Origin: Azotobacter vinelandii CA
GTDB taxonomy: Bacteria; Pseudomonadota; Gammaproteobacteria; Pseudomonadales; Pseudomonadaceae
Assembly (NCBI RefSeq): GCF_000380335.1
Contig: NC_021149.1
Span: 2,966,501 to 3,030,500 of the forward strand
Length of the DNA stretch: 64,000 nucleotides
Direction: 5' to 3'
The notes under the pieces were generated by a model. The model searched no databases. It was not told where the DNA came from and was given only the letters and a program-made list of their open reading frames with translations. Each line of letters opens with the position of its first letter. Within the stretch, counting starts at the first letter, position 1. Shown piece after piece: positions 37,199 through 47,104 of the stretch. The position numbers and the translations under genes were made by a program.

Positions 37199-37722
37199 GG
37201 ATTGTCTCCCACGGACAGCGACTGGGTCTGGTTCAGCGGCAGGTAGACGAGGGTCAGTTCGTCGTCGGCGATTCTCTCCAGCCGGTAGGTGCCGTCGATC
37301 ACCTCGCCGGCCTCCACCGTGTGCAGGCGATCCCCCTGCAGCAGAAAGACCCTGAGGCGAACACTGTCGTCCAGCCTCCCGACGAATTCGAAGGGCAACG
37401 GCGGCGCCACCGGCGCGGCCGGCGGCCTCGCCACGAGCGCCGACGGTGATGCGCTCCCGGACGCCGGACGTGACGCGCGCCAACTGCGTGCGGCGAACAG
37501 ATCCGCCTGCGGCACCGGCGTCCCGCTCGCCGGCCCGCCGCGTACCCCGTGCGCTTCGGGACGGACTTCCCCGGAGCGCGTCTCGGGCTTGGCGACCGCC
37601 CCGCCGGGACGCGCCTCCAGCGCCAGGAGTTCTTCCTCCTGCGGGAAGAACTCGGGCAACAGCGCCAGCAGTCCCGCGCCACCGAGAAACGCCAGCCAGC
37701 CCAGCAGTCGTCGCCTTTCCAT
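37195..37722 (-). CDS. PilP/GspC-like secretion operon protein
   Basis: A 175-aa protein with an N-terminal TM segment (about residues 8-25), a Pro/Ala/Arg-rich linker to about 110, and a small C-terminal beta domain (PFEFVGRLDDSVRLRVFLLQ, YRLERIADDELTLVYLPLNQTQ). This resembles the homology region of PilP/GspC/MshK that docks on the secretin. The assignment rests on architecture and position directly before the secretin; sequence identity is low. The start overlaps the PilO-like stop by one base. Confidence 0.65.
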   Translation of the reverse strand: MERRRLLGWLAFLGGAGLLALLPEFFPQEEELLALEARPGGAVAKPETRSGEVRPEAHGVRGGPASGTPVPQADLFAARSWRASRPASGSASPSALVARPPAAPVAPPLPFEFVGRLDDSVRLRVFLLQGDRLHTVEAGEVIDGTYRLERIADDELTLVYLPLNQTQSLSVGDNP

Positions 37723-38270
37723 CACCACCTCGACAGATAGAGCGTCATGCGGATGCGGCCATCGAGTTCGGTTTCATGGATTTCCTTGCGCTTGAACTCG
37801 ACATCCTCCAGCACCAGCGCCGGCACCTCGGCCATCACGCTGTGCAGGAAGCGGCGCAACTGCGGATAACCGGCGCGCACCGGCAGGAGGATGCGATAGC
37901 GCGCCAGACGGGTTTTCGGGTCGATGCCGAGGGAATATTCGCCACGGGCCAGCGACAGCTTCTCCGCCCGCGCCACTGCGTAGATGCGATCGATGGCGGC
38001 AGTCGCCGCCGGCTGCGCCGGCAGTTGGCGGTGGAAGTCGACCAGTTGCTGGCCGGGCCCCAGGGGCGGCGCCTCCATCCCCTGCGCGATGCGCGCCTGG
38101 CGCTCGCGGGTCTCGACGATACGCCCGGCCAGTGCCTCGCGCTCCTGCCAGGCCGGCCACAGGACCAGCAGCCCGTGAGCCGCAGCCAGCGCCAGCAGCG
38201 CGGCGCCGGCGGCGCCCGGCCAGCCCAGCCGGCGCAGCCGCTCGCGAAGGATCAGCCTATGGACGCCCAT
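37722..38270 (-). CDS. PilO/GspM-like inner-membrane protein
   Basis: A 182-aa bitopic protein: short cytoplasmic N-terminus, TM at about residues 20-40 (GAAGAALLALAAAHGLLVLW), coiled coil (REALAGRIVETRERQARIAQ), then a ferredoxin-like domain (YRILLPVRAGYPQLRRFLHSV, VLEDVEFKRK) as in PilO/GspM. It forms the inner-membrane alignment complex with the PilM- and PilN-like neighbours. The start overlaps the PilN-like gene by 14 bases. Confidence 0.72.
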   Translation of the reverse strand: MGVHRLILRERLRRLGWPGAAGAALLALAAAHGLLVLWPAWQEREALAGRIVETRERQARIAQGMEAPPLGPGQQLVDFHRQLPAQPAATAAIDRIYAVARAEKLSLARGEYSLGIDPKTRLARYRILLPVRAGYPQLRRFLHSVMAEVPALVLEDVEFKRKEIHETELDGRIRMTLYLSRW

Positions 38271-38799
38271 CCGGCACCTCCCAGGTCGCCAGCAGGTTGA
38301 AACGGATCGGCCGCTCCGCCACCTGGACCAGCACCTCATGGTCGAGCAGCGACACATCGCTCAGCCCGTCGCTGTCCTCCAGGCGCTGGTGGAACGCCAG
38401 CATGGCCTCCAGGTCGCGTGCCTCGGCGCTGATCCGCAGCAGCCGCTTGCGCGCGTCCGGGGCCAGGGAAAGCAGGGCGACATCCTTGAGCGGCAAGCCT
38501 TCCAGGGTGGCGAACAGCCCGTTCCACGGCAGGTTCAGCGCCGCCGAGACCCGGCGCATTTCCGCCAGGCTGGCCTGCTGGGCCAGGGCGTCGGCCTTCG
38601 ACAGCGGCGCCTGGCGGAGTTCGTCGTGCCGCTCCGGCTGCAGCCGGGCCAGCTCCTGCGCGGCCCGTGCCCGCTCCGCATCGACGCGCTGTTGCAGCGC
38701 CCAGAGCGCGCCGGCCAGCAGCAGCCCGGCGGCCAGCAGCGCCCAGCCGAGCGGGCTGGCGACGGAGCGGCGCTGGAAATCGAGTTCGAGGAGGCGCAT
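38257..38799 (-). CDS. PilN/GspL-C-like inner-membrane protein
   Basis: A 180-aa protein with a PilN-type cytoplasmic N-terminus (MRLLELDFQRR), TM at about residues 17-37, a coiled coil and a periplasmic ferredoxin-like fold (DVALLSLAPDARKRLLRISAEARDLEAM). It follows the PilM-like gene by one base. PilM-PilN together correspond to GspL of classical type II secretion. Confidence 0.72.
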   Translation of the reverse strand: MRLLELDFQRRSVASPLGWALLAAGLLLAGALWALQQRVDAERARAAQELARLQPERHDELRQAPLSKADALAQQASLAEMRRVSAALNLPWNGLFATLEGLPLKDVALLSLAPDARKRLLRISAEARDLEAMLAFHQRLEDSDGLSDVSLLDHEVLVQVAERPIRFNLLATWEVPDGRP

Positions 38800-38800
38800 C

Positions 38801-39560
38801 TCAGCTCACCGTCATGGCCATGGCCTGCAAGGTATCCGGCGACGCGCACGGCAGCTCCAGGGCCTGCAGACCGGCCGGCGGCGGCGCCGTGCGGCCCGGC
38901 GCATGCAGATAGCGCGCGGTGTCCCGCAGTCCCTGCAGTTCGCATTCCCGCTCGACCAGCGCGAGCAGCGCCGCATCGTCCGCGCTGCCGCTCAGTGAAC
39001 GCATGCAGAGCCACTCGCCCGCCCTGGCCAACAGCAGGCTGCTGCGCCCCGGCTCGGCGAGCACGAAGAGAAAGTCGTCCGCCGGCAGTTGTCCGGCGAA
39101 GCGATTGAAGGCCGCCATCAGGTAAGGCTGCACCGAGCGCAGGCGCAGCCCGGCGTCCTGCAAGGCGAGTCGCAGGCGCTCCAGCAGTCCCCGTTCGATG
39201 GCCGCCGCCAACCGCGGCTGGCCGGCCGGTGCCGGTGACAGACGCAGCAGCCAGTCGTCGGCGAGCGCGCCGTAGATCTCCTGGAAACGGAAGCGCGCGT
39301 AGGCTTCGAGCTCCTCCGGTGCGCCAAGCGCTTCGCTCCAGGGAATCAGCGCGAAACGCACGAAGCGGCTCGACAGCACCAGGCTCAGGCTGCCGCGCCC
39401 GCATTCCTGCTCGCCGAGCAGACGCTCCAGCGCTTCTGCCGCCCCGCTCCAGGCCGGTCCCTCGGCCTGGCCGTACTCGGCGCCGCCGAGCAGTTCCAGC
39501 CCGCCGCGCCGCCGGCGAAACAGCGCCAGGCGCGTGGCGCCGAGCACGGCGATGCGCCGT

Positions 39561-39580
<20 letters not shown>
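38801..39580 (-). CDS. PilM/GspL-N-like actin-fold protein
   Basis: A 259-aa cytoplasmic protein. Alternating strands such as SLSLVLSSRFVRFALIPWSE, followed by LEAYARFRFQEIYG and LLARAGEWLCMRSLSG, fit a PilM/MshI-like actin-ATPase fold, but nucleotide-binding motifs are not clear. The GTG start at 39580 follows GGAGGAG and overlaps gspE by 20 bases. It probably recruits the ATPase to the inner-membrane complex. Confidence 0.68.
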
Positions 39581-41267
<1,687 letters not shown>

Positions 41268-41308
41268 TTTCAAGACGCTCCTCATTCGACTTCCATCGCC
41301 CGGCGCCG

Positions 41309-41689
41309 CTACTCGCCACCCAGCCGACGCGCCACCTGCGGCTTGCACACCACCCGGCCCAGATCCGCCAGCGGAAAGGGCTTGAGCAGGATGTTGACGA
41401 TGCCGCGGCGCGCCGCCTCGTCGCAGATCGCCCCGCCCGGATGGCCGGTCATCAGCACCCGTTCGCCGAGGTAGCGGCCGTGCAGGGTATCGAGCAACTG
41501 GAAGGCGTCCATGTCCGGCAGGCGGTAGTCGAGCACCAGAATGTCCGGCCCGAAACTCGCCGCCAGGGCGAGAGCGCCGGCCCCGTCGTGGGCGACGCAT
41601 ACCTCGCAGCAGCGCGTTTCGAGATAAACCCTGAGGTTTTCCGCCAGGACCGGCTCGTCCTCGACAAGCAAGACTTTCCTGATCGCCAC
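41309..41689 (-). CDS. Stand-alone CheY-like receiver protein
   Basis: A 126-aa single receiver domain: acidic pocket VLLVEDEPVLAEN, phospho-acceptor Asp in PDILVLDYRLPDMDAF, Thr in VLMTGHPGG and Lys in LLKPFPLADL. No output domain. GTG 41689 has GGAGT upstream. As first gene of the secretion operon it may gate the ATPase or pseudopilus. The cognate kinase is not in the cluster. Confidence 0.85.
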   Translation of the reverse strand: MAIRKVLLVEDEPVLAENLRVYLETRCCEVCVAHDGAGALALAASFGPDILVLDYRLPDMDAFQLLDTLHGRYLGERVLMTGHPGGAICDEAARRGIVNILLKPFPLADLGRVVCKPQVARRLGGE

Positions 41690-41758
41690 GACGACTGACT
41701 CCCGTTCTACAAACCGTGCCCATTGCCGAAACGCGTAAACGCGCACCGGCTCGCCCCT

Positions 41759-41774
41759 TGCACAGCCCGCGCCA
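41759..41774 (-). promoter_or_regulatory. Sigma-54-type (-24/-12) promoter candidate for the secretion operon
   Basis: On the minus strand TGGCGC-GGGCT-GTGCA matches the sigma-54 consensus TGGCAC-N5-TTGCA with the required 10-bp GG-GC spacing and two deviations. It would start RNA about 60 bases before the receiver gene. An imperfect palindrome GCAGAAA-TT-TTTCTGC lies upstream at 41806-41821. Confidence 0.4.
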
Positions 41775-41821
41775 GTCTTGAGTGCATCTATATCATTTTG
41801 ATTTTGCAGAAATTTTTCTGC

Positions 41822-42277
41822 CCCACCGAAACCCCGAATGCGGGGAAACACCACCGTTTCCCCAATCCGGGAGCCGCTGGCCGCCCAGCCTCTCCGCGGA
41901 CGGCCCCCGGCCGGGGCCCCGGATCAGGCACCGGCGGCAGGCGTCGCGGTTTGTCGGCATTCGCCGGGGCGAGCGTTCGATAGGCTTGCCCGGCGTGGGC
42001 CGATTCACGCCATGGCGTCAGGAAAGGACGACGGCGAGCGAGCGGATCGACGCGGACGGAAGACAGGAAGGATCGGGCCCCGGACTACCGCACGATTGAA
42101 AAATCACGACGTTACTCTATAACGAATCAGACGCCGGGAAAGCCTTCCCACGGGCCCTCTCCACCAACCGACGCTGGATTCAGTCAGCGCCGGTACCCCC
42201 GCTGCTCGCCAGGCCATTCGTTAGCTTGCGCGGGCCGGCGCGCCGGCCTCGTTCCCGTACATGCAACCGGAGCCGCC
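41822..42277. other. Intergenic region upstream of the secretion operon
   Basis: About 450 bp with no supported gene. The + strand frame at 41838-42122 has no recognisable motif. A weak Zur-like palindrome, GTTAC-TCT-ATAAC, lies at 42111-42123. Confidence 0.35.
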
Positions 42278-42520
42278 ATGAAAAACACCCCAGCGATCCC
42301 CGACAGCTATGCCGCCTGGCGTCACTGCATCACCGTCGAATGCGGCATCCCGCTGACCGAGGAATTCATCCGGAAACGCCTGGCGATACTCGGCAACCCC
42401 GACGAACACGAGACCCGGCGCTTCGCCGCAGCCTATGGCGCCGAGCACCTGCGCGCCGTGCTGTCCTGGTTCGAACGGGCCGCCAGGGAAATCGATGGGC
42501 GGAGCGATGACACACCCTAA
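42278..42520 (+). CDS. Small hypothetical protein (80 aa)
   Basis: Eighty residues, soluble, helical in appearance (PLTEEFIRKRLAILGN, GAEHLRAVLSWFERAAREID), preceded by CGGAG at suitable spacing. It is not recognised as a named family. It converges on the queD-like gene with a 24-bp gap. Codon use fits the surrounding chromosome, so it is probably real. Confidence 0.55.
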   Translation: MKNTPAIPDSYAAWRHCITVECGIPLTEEFIRKRLAILGNPDEHETRRFAAAYGAEHLRAVLSWFERAAREIDGRSDDTP

Positions 42521-42544
42521 CCCGCTCCTGTCGAAGCACTGCCG

Positions 42545-43129
42545 TCAGGAGCCCGGCGAACGATTGACGAACGGCTCCCTGGCCAGCAATTCGGCGAACA
42601 TCCGGGGATTTGCCCAGTCTTCCTCGACCCTCGCGGAAAAACCGATCTCTTCGAGCCTGATGATGCCCATTCTCGGATTGCCGGCATCCTCGCGAAAACA
42701 CTGGGCATAGCCTGTGTCGGTTTCATGCACGATCACCGAGTACAGCCGCACGCCCGACTCTCCGTTGACCATTTCCGTGTTCGCCAGCACCGCATCGATC
42801 AGGCGGAAAAACACCCGCGAGAGCTGTTCCGCGCTGGGCGATACCGGCAGCATCACCCAGCGTTCGGAGAAGCGCTTGCACTGTTCGATGTAGGCCGGGT
42901 CGTCGCCGCTCCAGAAAACCACCGCATGGTCGAAGGCATCGATGAAATCGGCGACCGCTCCCTTGAGCAGGGCGAAGTCGTAGACCATCTGGCCACGATC
43001 CAGGGCATCCGCCTCGATCAGCACCTCCACCCGGTAGGAATGGCCGTGCAACGACCGGGAACAGCGCCGCGTCGTGCAATGGCGCACGATGTGGGCACTC
43101 TCGAACTTGAACAGCTTGCGAATCAGCAC
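42545..43129 (-). CDS. queD: QueD/PTPS-family 6-carboxytetrahydropterin synthase paralogue
   Basis: A 194-aa member of the 6-pyruvoyl-tetrahydropterin synthase family. Zinc-ligand histidines are seen in FKFESAHIV and SLHGHSY, the catalytic Cys lies just before (RRCSRSLHGH), YDFALLK and the DHAV dyad follow, and the terminal Glu is in VIVHETDTGYA. It is longer than typical QueD (~120 aa), with an insertion after the DH motif. In Pseudomonas a second QueD belongs to the Zur regulon, and its position beside FolE2 here fits. It starts at GTG 43129, overlapping the upstream gene. Confidence 0.82.
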   Translation of the reverse strand: MLIRKLFKFESAHIVRHCTTRRCSRSLHGHSYRVEVLIEADALDRGQMVYDFALLKGAVADFIDAFDHAVVFWSGDDPAYIEQCKRFSERWVMLPVSPSAEQLSRVFFRLIDAVLANTEMVNGESGVRLYSVIVHETDTGYAQCFREDAGNPRMGIIRLEEIGFSARVEEDWANPRMFAELLAREPFVNRSPGS

Positions 43130-43494
43130 AAGATGGCCTCGCCCGCGAGGCCGGGCGTTCGCGCCTCGCCGATGTTCAGCGCCACGGCCTGCGGTAGCGC
43201 CAACGAAAACGCACCGCCGCCGTGCTCGATGAGGATGCCGATGCAGCGCTCCAGCGAGCCGAACAGCACCCGGTGCAATATCGGCGGGCACCGGCGCATC
43301 CCATCGCTCGGGCGCAGCCTGTAGTCCTCGCCCCGCCTCCTGATCGTCTCGATGAACTCACAGCCCTTGTCGGTCAGTTCGCGCATACGCTGCTCGATGA
43401 CATCCAGATCGTAAGGAATGAAACGGAGAGCGATCGCGCATATTTGCATACGGTCCCGTCGGGGGAGAGAGATACGAATCATCGGATGTTCCAT
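43123..43494 (-). CDS. Conserved hypothetical protein in the zinc-starvation cluster
   Basis: A 123-aa soluble protein, not recognised. Features: a short strand CAIALRFIPYD, a helix VIEQRMRELTDKGCEFIETI, then LRPSDGMRRCPPILHRVLFG and a C-terminal half with scattered Cys/His. Its stop overlaps the QueD-like start, and the pair follows the carbonic anhydrase gene after 93 bp, so it belongs to the same presumed Zur-controlled group. An alternative ATG lies at 43482. Confidence 0.6.
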   Translation of the reverse strand: MEHPMIRISLPRRDRMQICAIALRFIPYDLDVIEQRMRELTDKGCEFIETIRRRGEDYRLRPSDGMRRCPPILHRVLFGSLERCIGILIEHGGGAFSLALPQAVALNIGEARTPGLAGEAILC

Positions 43495-43587
43495 GCAATC
43501 CGGAATTGAAACTTCTTCCCGGTGCGGCCACGGGCGACCGACGGACCGCCCGTCGAACTCGCGGCGAGCGTTGTCAACGGGGACCTT

Positions 43588-44148
43588 TCAGAACTCGTTC
43601 TGCAAAGCCTTGTAGCCACTTACCAGGTCGATGTTGGTGCGCGCGACGTCCTCGGAGAATTCCGAGGCGGAAGCGCTGACTGGCGGATAGCGGTCGAGGT
43701 CGGTATGCGGGCCGATATGCTCGGTAGGCGGTACGTAGAAGTTGTCCGGCAGGTCGCGACCATCGACCACCGAGTTGTGCCGCACCACGCTTCCGTCGCC
43801 GATGCGGCAGTTGAACAGCACGCTGTTGAAACCGATGAACACCCGATCCCCGACCACACAGGGGCCATGCACGATGGAGCGATGGGCGATCGAGCTGTAC
43901 TCGCCGATGATGACGGCCGCACCGGATTTGGAGTGGATCACCACGCCGTCCTGGATATTGGAATTGGCACCGATGACTATCGCCTCCATCTCACCGTTGT
44001 CATCGACCTCGTCGGCACGGATCACCGCGTAGGGACCGACGAATACGTTGTCCTGGATCAGGACCTTGCCACAGACGATCGCGGTCTTGTCGACATAGGC
44101 CGATTCGGCGATCACCGGCAGATGGCCGGAAGGATTCTTGCGGATCAT
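43588..44148 (-). CDS. Gamma-class carbonic anhydrase (left-handed beta-helix)
   Basis: A 186-aa hexapeptide-repeat protein: IAESAYVDKTAIVCGKVLIQ, DNVFVGPYAVIRADE and later rungs. The three metal-ligand His of gamma carbonic anhydrases are in GVVIHSKSG and SSIAHRSIVHG. Gamma enzymes can use Fe or Co in place of Zn. A homologue sits beside folE2 in P. aeruginosa. AAGGAG precedes ATG 44148. It is downstream of folE2 after 189 bp on the same strand. Confidence 0.88.
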   Translation of the reverse strand: MIRKNPSGHLPVIAESAYVDKTAIVCGKVLIQDNVFVGPYAVIRADEVDDNGEMEAIVIGANSNIQDGVVIHSKSGAAVIIGEYSSIAHRSIVHGPCVVGDRVFIGFNSVLFNCRIGDGSVVRHNSVVDGRDLPDNFYVPPTEHIGPHTDLDRYPPVSASASEFSEDVARTNIDLVSGYKALQNEF

Positions 44149-44337
44149 GCTGGGGCTCCTTGGGGAGTGGATGGCGCTTCGGGGTAGCGACGACACGGGG
44201 CCGTGCCGCCGGGATCGAACGGAACAGCACGGCGGCCGGCATGGCGCCGGGAGGCCGCCACGCGGCGCGCCCTGCTGCCCGGAATATGGCGGGAACGACC
44301 GGGATGGAAACGGCGGCACGGCCAGGCAAGGGACCGC

Positions 44338-45234
44338 TCAACTCGAACTGCTCGCCACCGCATCGTGCGGATGCAGGCTCTCGACATGCCGAACGCTCAC
44401 GCTGAACTGCGAAAATCCCTCCGCGACGGCCTGGCGGATCTTGCGCGCGGCATCCTCGACATACATCAGGTTCTGGCCGTTCAGACGGGCGAAGGCCTGC
44501 TCGTCGGCGCGCTTGACCGCTGTCTGCACGGGAGTCCCCAGGCAGGTTTCGATCCGCTCGATCAGCGCGAGCAGGCCAAGGCGGGTGGCGCCCTCGGGAA
44601 TGCGCACACGCACCTCCGCCACGCTGCGTTGGCTGTGAGGCGTCGCCAGGGTCGCATTGCGCTGCAGCCAGGCGGCAACCGCCGCAGGCTCGACCTGCCC
44701 AGCGGCACTGAACCGCTCGACGAATGCCTGCTCGATGAGCTGTCGAGTCAAGGCAGCGGAACAGGGACAGGTGGACGAATAGCCGATCTGTAGCGTGGCA
44801 TCCAGCGACAGCCGGCCCGCCTCCCAGACGGCCTCCAGCCGGACGGGATAGGATTTCCAGCCGCTCAGGCCTTGGGTCAGCAAGGCCGGACGCCGGCACA
44901 GCAGGGAAAACGCCAGCGTCAAGCGGGCCCGGGTCGAATTGCAGTCCGCGTGGCTGAACACCATTTCCCGCAGCAGCACCGCCAGCGACGCGGGATTCAG
45001 CCTGTCGCGCCCGGCGAAGCCGTCCAGAAGCCGGTACAGGCGGGACATGTGAATGCCCTTGATGGCGGGGTCGGGCAGATCGACCTGAACCTCCGCCCGC
45101 GCATGGACGGGATACGCGAACTCCGGCTCGTCCAGCAGGATCGGCACATCGATGCCGTCCATGCCCACCCAGTCCAGGGGGGCACGGGTAGCGGACAGCT
45201 CCGTCAGGGCGACATCGGGCAGCGGGATACTCAT
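44338..45234 (-). CDS. folE2: GTP cyclohydrolase FolE2 (type IB)
   Basis: First enzyme of tetrahydrofolate synthesis (GTP to 7,8-dihydroneopterin triphosphate) in its metal-promiscuous form, which replaces zinc-dependent FolE under zinc starvation. It is 298 aa, with catalytic Cys in GYSSTCPCSAALTRQLIEQ (C156/C158) and the conserved VFSHADCNSTRARL and VRIPEGATRLGLLALIE. The long in-frame extension upstream of ATG 45234 runs over the Zur-like box and is rejected. It is divergent from the amidase gene, sharing that box. Confidence 0.93.
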   Translation of the reverse strand: MSIPLPDVALTELSATRAPLDWVGMDGIDVPILLDEPEFAYPVHARAEVQVDLPDPAIKGIHMSRLYRLLDGFAGRDRLNPASLAVLLREMVFSHADCNSTRARLTLAFSLLCRRPALLTQGLSGWKSYPVRLEAVWEAGRLSLDATLQIGYSSTCPCSAALTRQLIEQAFVERFSAAGQVEPAAVAAWLQRNATLATPHSQRSVAEVRVRIPEGATRLGLLALIERIETCLGTPVQTAVKRADEQAFARLNGQNLMYVEDAARKIRQAVAEGFSQFSVSVRHVESLHPHDAVASSSS

Positions 45235-45310
45235 GGCTGTACTGGTCTCGTTGGGTCTGGCAAGGCTCAGGGCTCGAGCATCATGCGACTGCCGGCAGCC
45301 TTCGGTTCTA

Positions 45311-45325
45311 GTGGGGATTCCCCAC
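45311..45325. repeat. Perfect 15-bp palindrome next to the Zur box
   Basis: GTGGGG-ATT-CCCCAC lies 9 bp from the Zur-like site in the folE2/amidase gap. It could be a second regulator site or an mRNA hairpin in the folE2 leader. Confidence 0.45.
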
Positions 45326-45334
45326 AAAGTATGT

Positions 45335-45347
45335 GTTATAACATAAC
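45335..45347. promoter_or_regulatory. Zur box candidate (folE2 / amidase)
   Basis: GTTAT-AAC-ATAAC is an exact 5-3-5 palindrome matching the core of gammaproteobacterial Zur boxes (GTTATANTATAAC type). It lies in the divergent gap between folE2 and the amidase gene, both known Zur-regulon members in Pseudomonas. Confidence 0.75.
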
Positions 45348-45361
45348 AAAAGCATCGCCCT

Positions 45362-46588
45362 ATGAACAGGCAAAGCAACACTCTGTGGACTCGCCATATG
45401 CACAGACGCCGTTTACTGAAACTCTTGCTCGCCGGTCTCGCCCTCCCCTTTCCCGCCACCGCTCACCCGGCCCGGCAACTCGTCGGCATCCGTAGCTGGC
45501 GCAGTTCGGGCAAGCTGCGCGTGGTGCTGGATCTCAGCGGCCCCGTCGAGCACCGGACCTTCGAACTGGCCGCGCCACGGCGGCTGATCGTCGACCTGGA
45601 CGACACCCGCCTGAACACCAGCCTCGCCGGACTGCCGCTCGCCCAAGGACCGATCCGCTCGCTGCGCAGCGGCCTGCAGGGCGCCGGTACACGGCTGGTG
45701 TTCGACTTGAACGAGCCGGTCCTGGTGAACAGTTTCCTGCTGGCGCCTGGCGAAGGGAGAGGACATCGGCTGGTGCTGGACTTCCAGCTGCGCACGCCGC
45801 CGGTCCAGGCCGCAGTCATCGCGCGCCCGGCGGCCATCGGCGACGGACAACGAAACATCGTCGTGGTGATCGACGCCGGTCATGGCGGCAAGGACCCCGG
45901 CGCGGTGGGCCCCAAGGGCGAGCAGGAAAAAGCGGTAGCACTGGCCATCGCCCGCCTGCTGGCGAAAAAGGTCGATGGCCGGAGCGGCTTCAAGGCCCGC
46001 CTGGTACGCAACGAAGACGTTTTCATACCGCTGCGCAAACGTGTCGAGGTGGCCCGCCGCTACAACGCCGACATGTTCATCTCCATACATGCCGATGCCG
46101 CCCCGCGTCGTACCGCGTCCGGCGCATCGGTCTTCGCCCTGTCGCAGGGAGGCGCCACATCCACCATGGCGCGCTGGCTCGCCGAACGGGAAAATCGCGT
46201 CGACCTGCTCGGTGCGCAGCGCTCACTTTCCCTGAAAGACAGGGACCCGATGCTCGCCGGCGTCATCCTGGACATGTCCATGACGGCGACCATCACCACC
46301 AGTCTCGACCTCGGCAAGAACATTCTCGACAGCCTGCAAGGCGTTGCCGGCGCTCACCAGAAGCGCGTCGAGCAGGCCGGTTTCGCGGTGCTCAAGTCGC
46401 CGGACATTCCGTCGGTACTGGTGGAAACCGGCTTCATGTCCAACACCGTCGACTGTCGCAAACTGGTCGACCCGCGCCACCAGCGGAAGGTGGCGAACGC
46501 CATCTTCGACGGCCTGTTCCAGCACTTCCAGGCCAGACCGCCGCAGGGCACGCTCCTGGCGAAGATGAAAGAAAGCCAGGACGCCTGA
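45362..46588 (+). CDS. N-acetylmuramoyl-L-alanine amidase (AmiA/AmiC type), Zur-regulon paralogue
   Basis: A periplasmic zinc amidase that cuts septal peptidoglycan side chains, 408 aa. The Tat-like signal HRRRLLKLLLAGLALPFPA starts near residue 13. An AMIN domain covers about 40-150 and an Amidase_3 domain about 168-395, with VVVIDAGHGGKDPGAVG, SIHADAAPRR and the catalytic Glu in PSVLVETGFMSN. The start may be 45362 or ATG 45398, which places the Tat motif at the very N-terminus. Divergent from folE2 across a Zur-like box. Confidence 0.9.
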   Translation: MNRQSNTLWTRHMHRRRLLKLLLAGLALPFPATAHPARQLVGIRSWRSSGKLRVVLDLSGPVEHRTFELAAPRRLIVDLDDTRLNTSLAGLPLAQGPIRSLRSGLQGAGTRLVFDLNEPVLVNSFLLAPGEGRGHRLVLDFQLRTPPVQAAVIARPAAIGDGQRNIVVVIDAGHGGKDPGAVGPKGEQEKAVALAIARLLAKKVDGRSGFKARLVRNEDVFIPLRKRVEVARRYNADMFISIHADAAPRRTASGASVFALSQGGATSTMARWLAERENRVDLLGAQRSLSLKDRDPMLAGVILDMSMTATITTSLDLGKNILDSLQGVAGAHQKRVEQAGFAVLKSPDIPSVLVETGFMSNTVDCRKLVDPRHQRKVANAIFDGLFQHFQARPPQGTLLAKMKESQDA

Positions 46589-46652
46589 AACCGCCGGCAG
46601 GGAGCGGGCGGCGCGCGCTGCCGGAGCAGCGCCACGCCGTCGCGGAGCGCAT

Positions 46653-47054
46653 CTAGTCGCATCCCTTCAGGCGGTTGCAGGATACCCGCCCGCGATCGCC
46701 GGCGGAGGTGGAAAAGCGGCTGATGACGTTCCAGCCGAGCTGGCGGCTCATGCCGATCCACAGGTTGCCATCGCTGCTCACGCCGCTGAAGAACTGGACG
46801 CGCCCGAAGCGCGTGCTGGTCTGCGCCCAGAAAAGGCCGCTGGCGGCGTCGTAGCCACGCAGAAACAGATCGTTTCCCCGCCGTGCCATGCCGTAGTGGC
46901 CGCCACGACCGTCGTCGCAATGCAGCAGCGTGGCGCTGCGCGTACAGCGGACGGCGACTCCGGACAGCACCGGTATCTCGGCTCCCGCAGGCGCGATGCC
47001 GCTCAGCGACAGGCTCAGAAACAGCGACGGCAGCAAACGGACAGTGTTCGCCAT
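46653..47054 (-). CDS. Small secreted protein of unknown function
   Basis: A 133-aa protein with a Sec signal (MANTVRLLPSLFLSLSLSG, cleavage near APAGA). The mature part is beta-rich with four cysteines (VRCTRSATLLHCDDG and VSCNRLKGCD), probably two disulfides. It has Trp/Phe/Tyr strands such as LFWAQTSTRFGRVQFF. No family recognised. A Zur-like site 51 bp upstream suggests it joins the zinc-starvation response. It converges on the amidase gene. Confidence 0.7.
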   Translation of the reverse strand: MANTVRLLPSLFLSLSLSGIAPAGAEIPVLSGVAVRCTRSATLLHCDDGRGGHYGMARRGNDLFLRGYDAASGLFWAQTSTRFGRVQFFSGVSSDGNLWIGMSRQLGWNVISRFSTSAGDRGRVSCNRLKGCD

Positions 47055-47104
47055 GGCTCCGCCCTCCCGGTCGCTCATTGAAATCATTCTCTGCGCACGA
47101 GGAT

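Noticed and set aside
41838..42122. 94-aa + strand frame upstream of the secretion operon
   Set aside because: No motif, no ribosome site, composition of GC-rich non-coding DNA.
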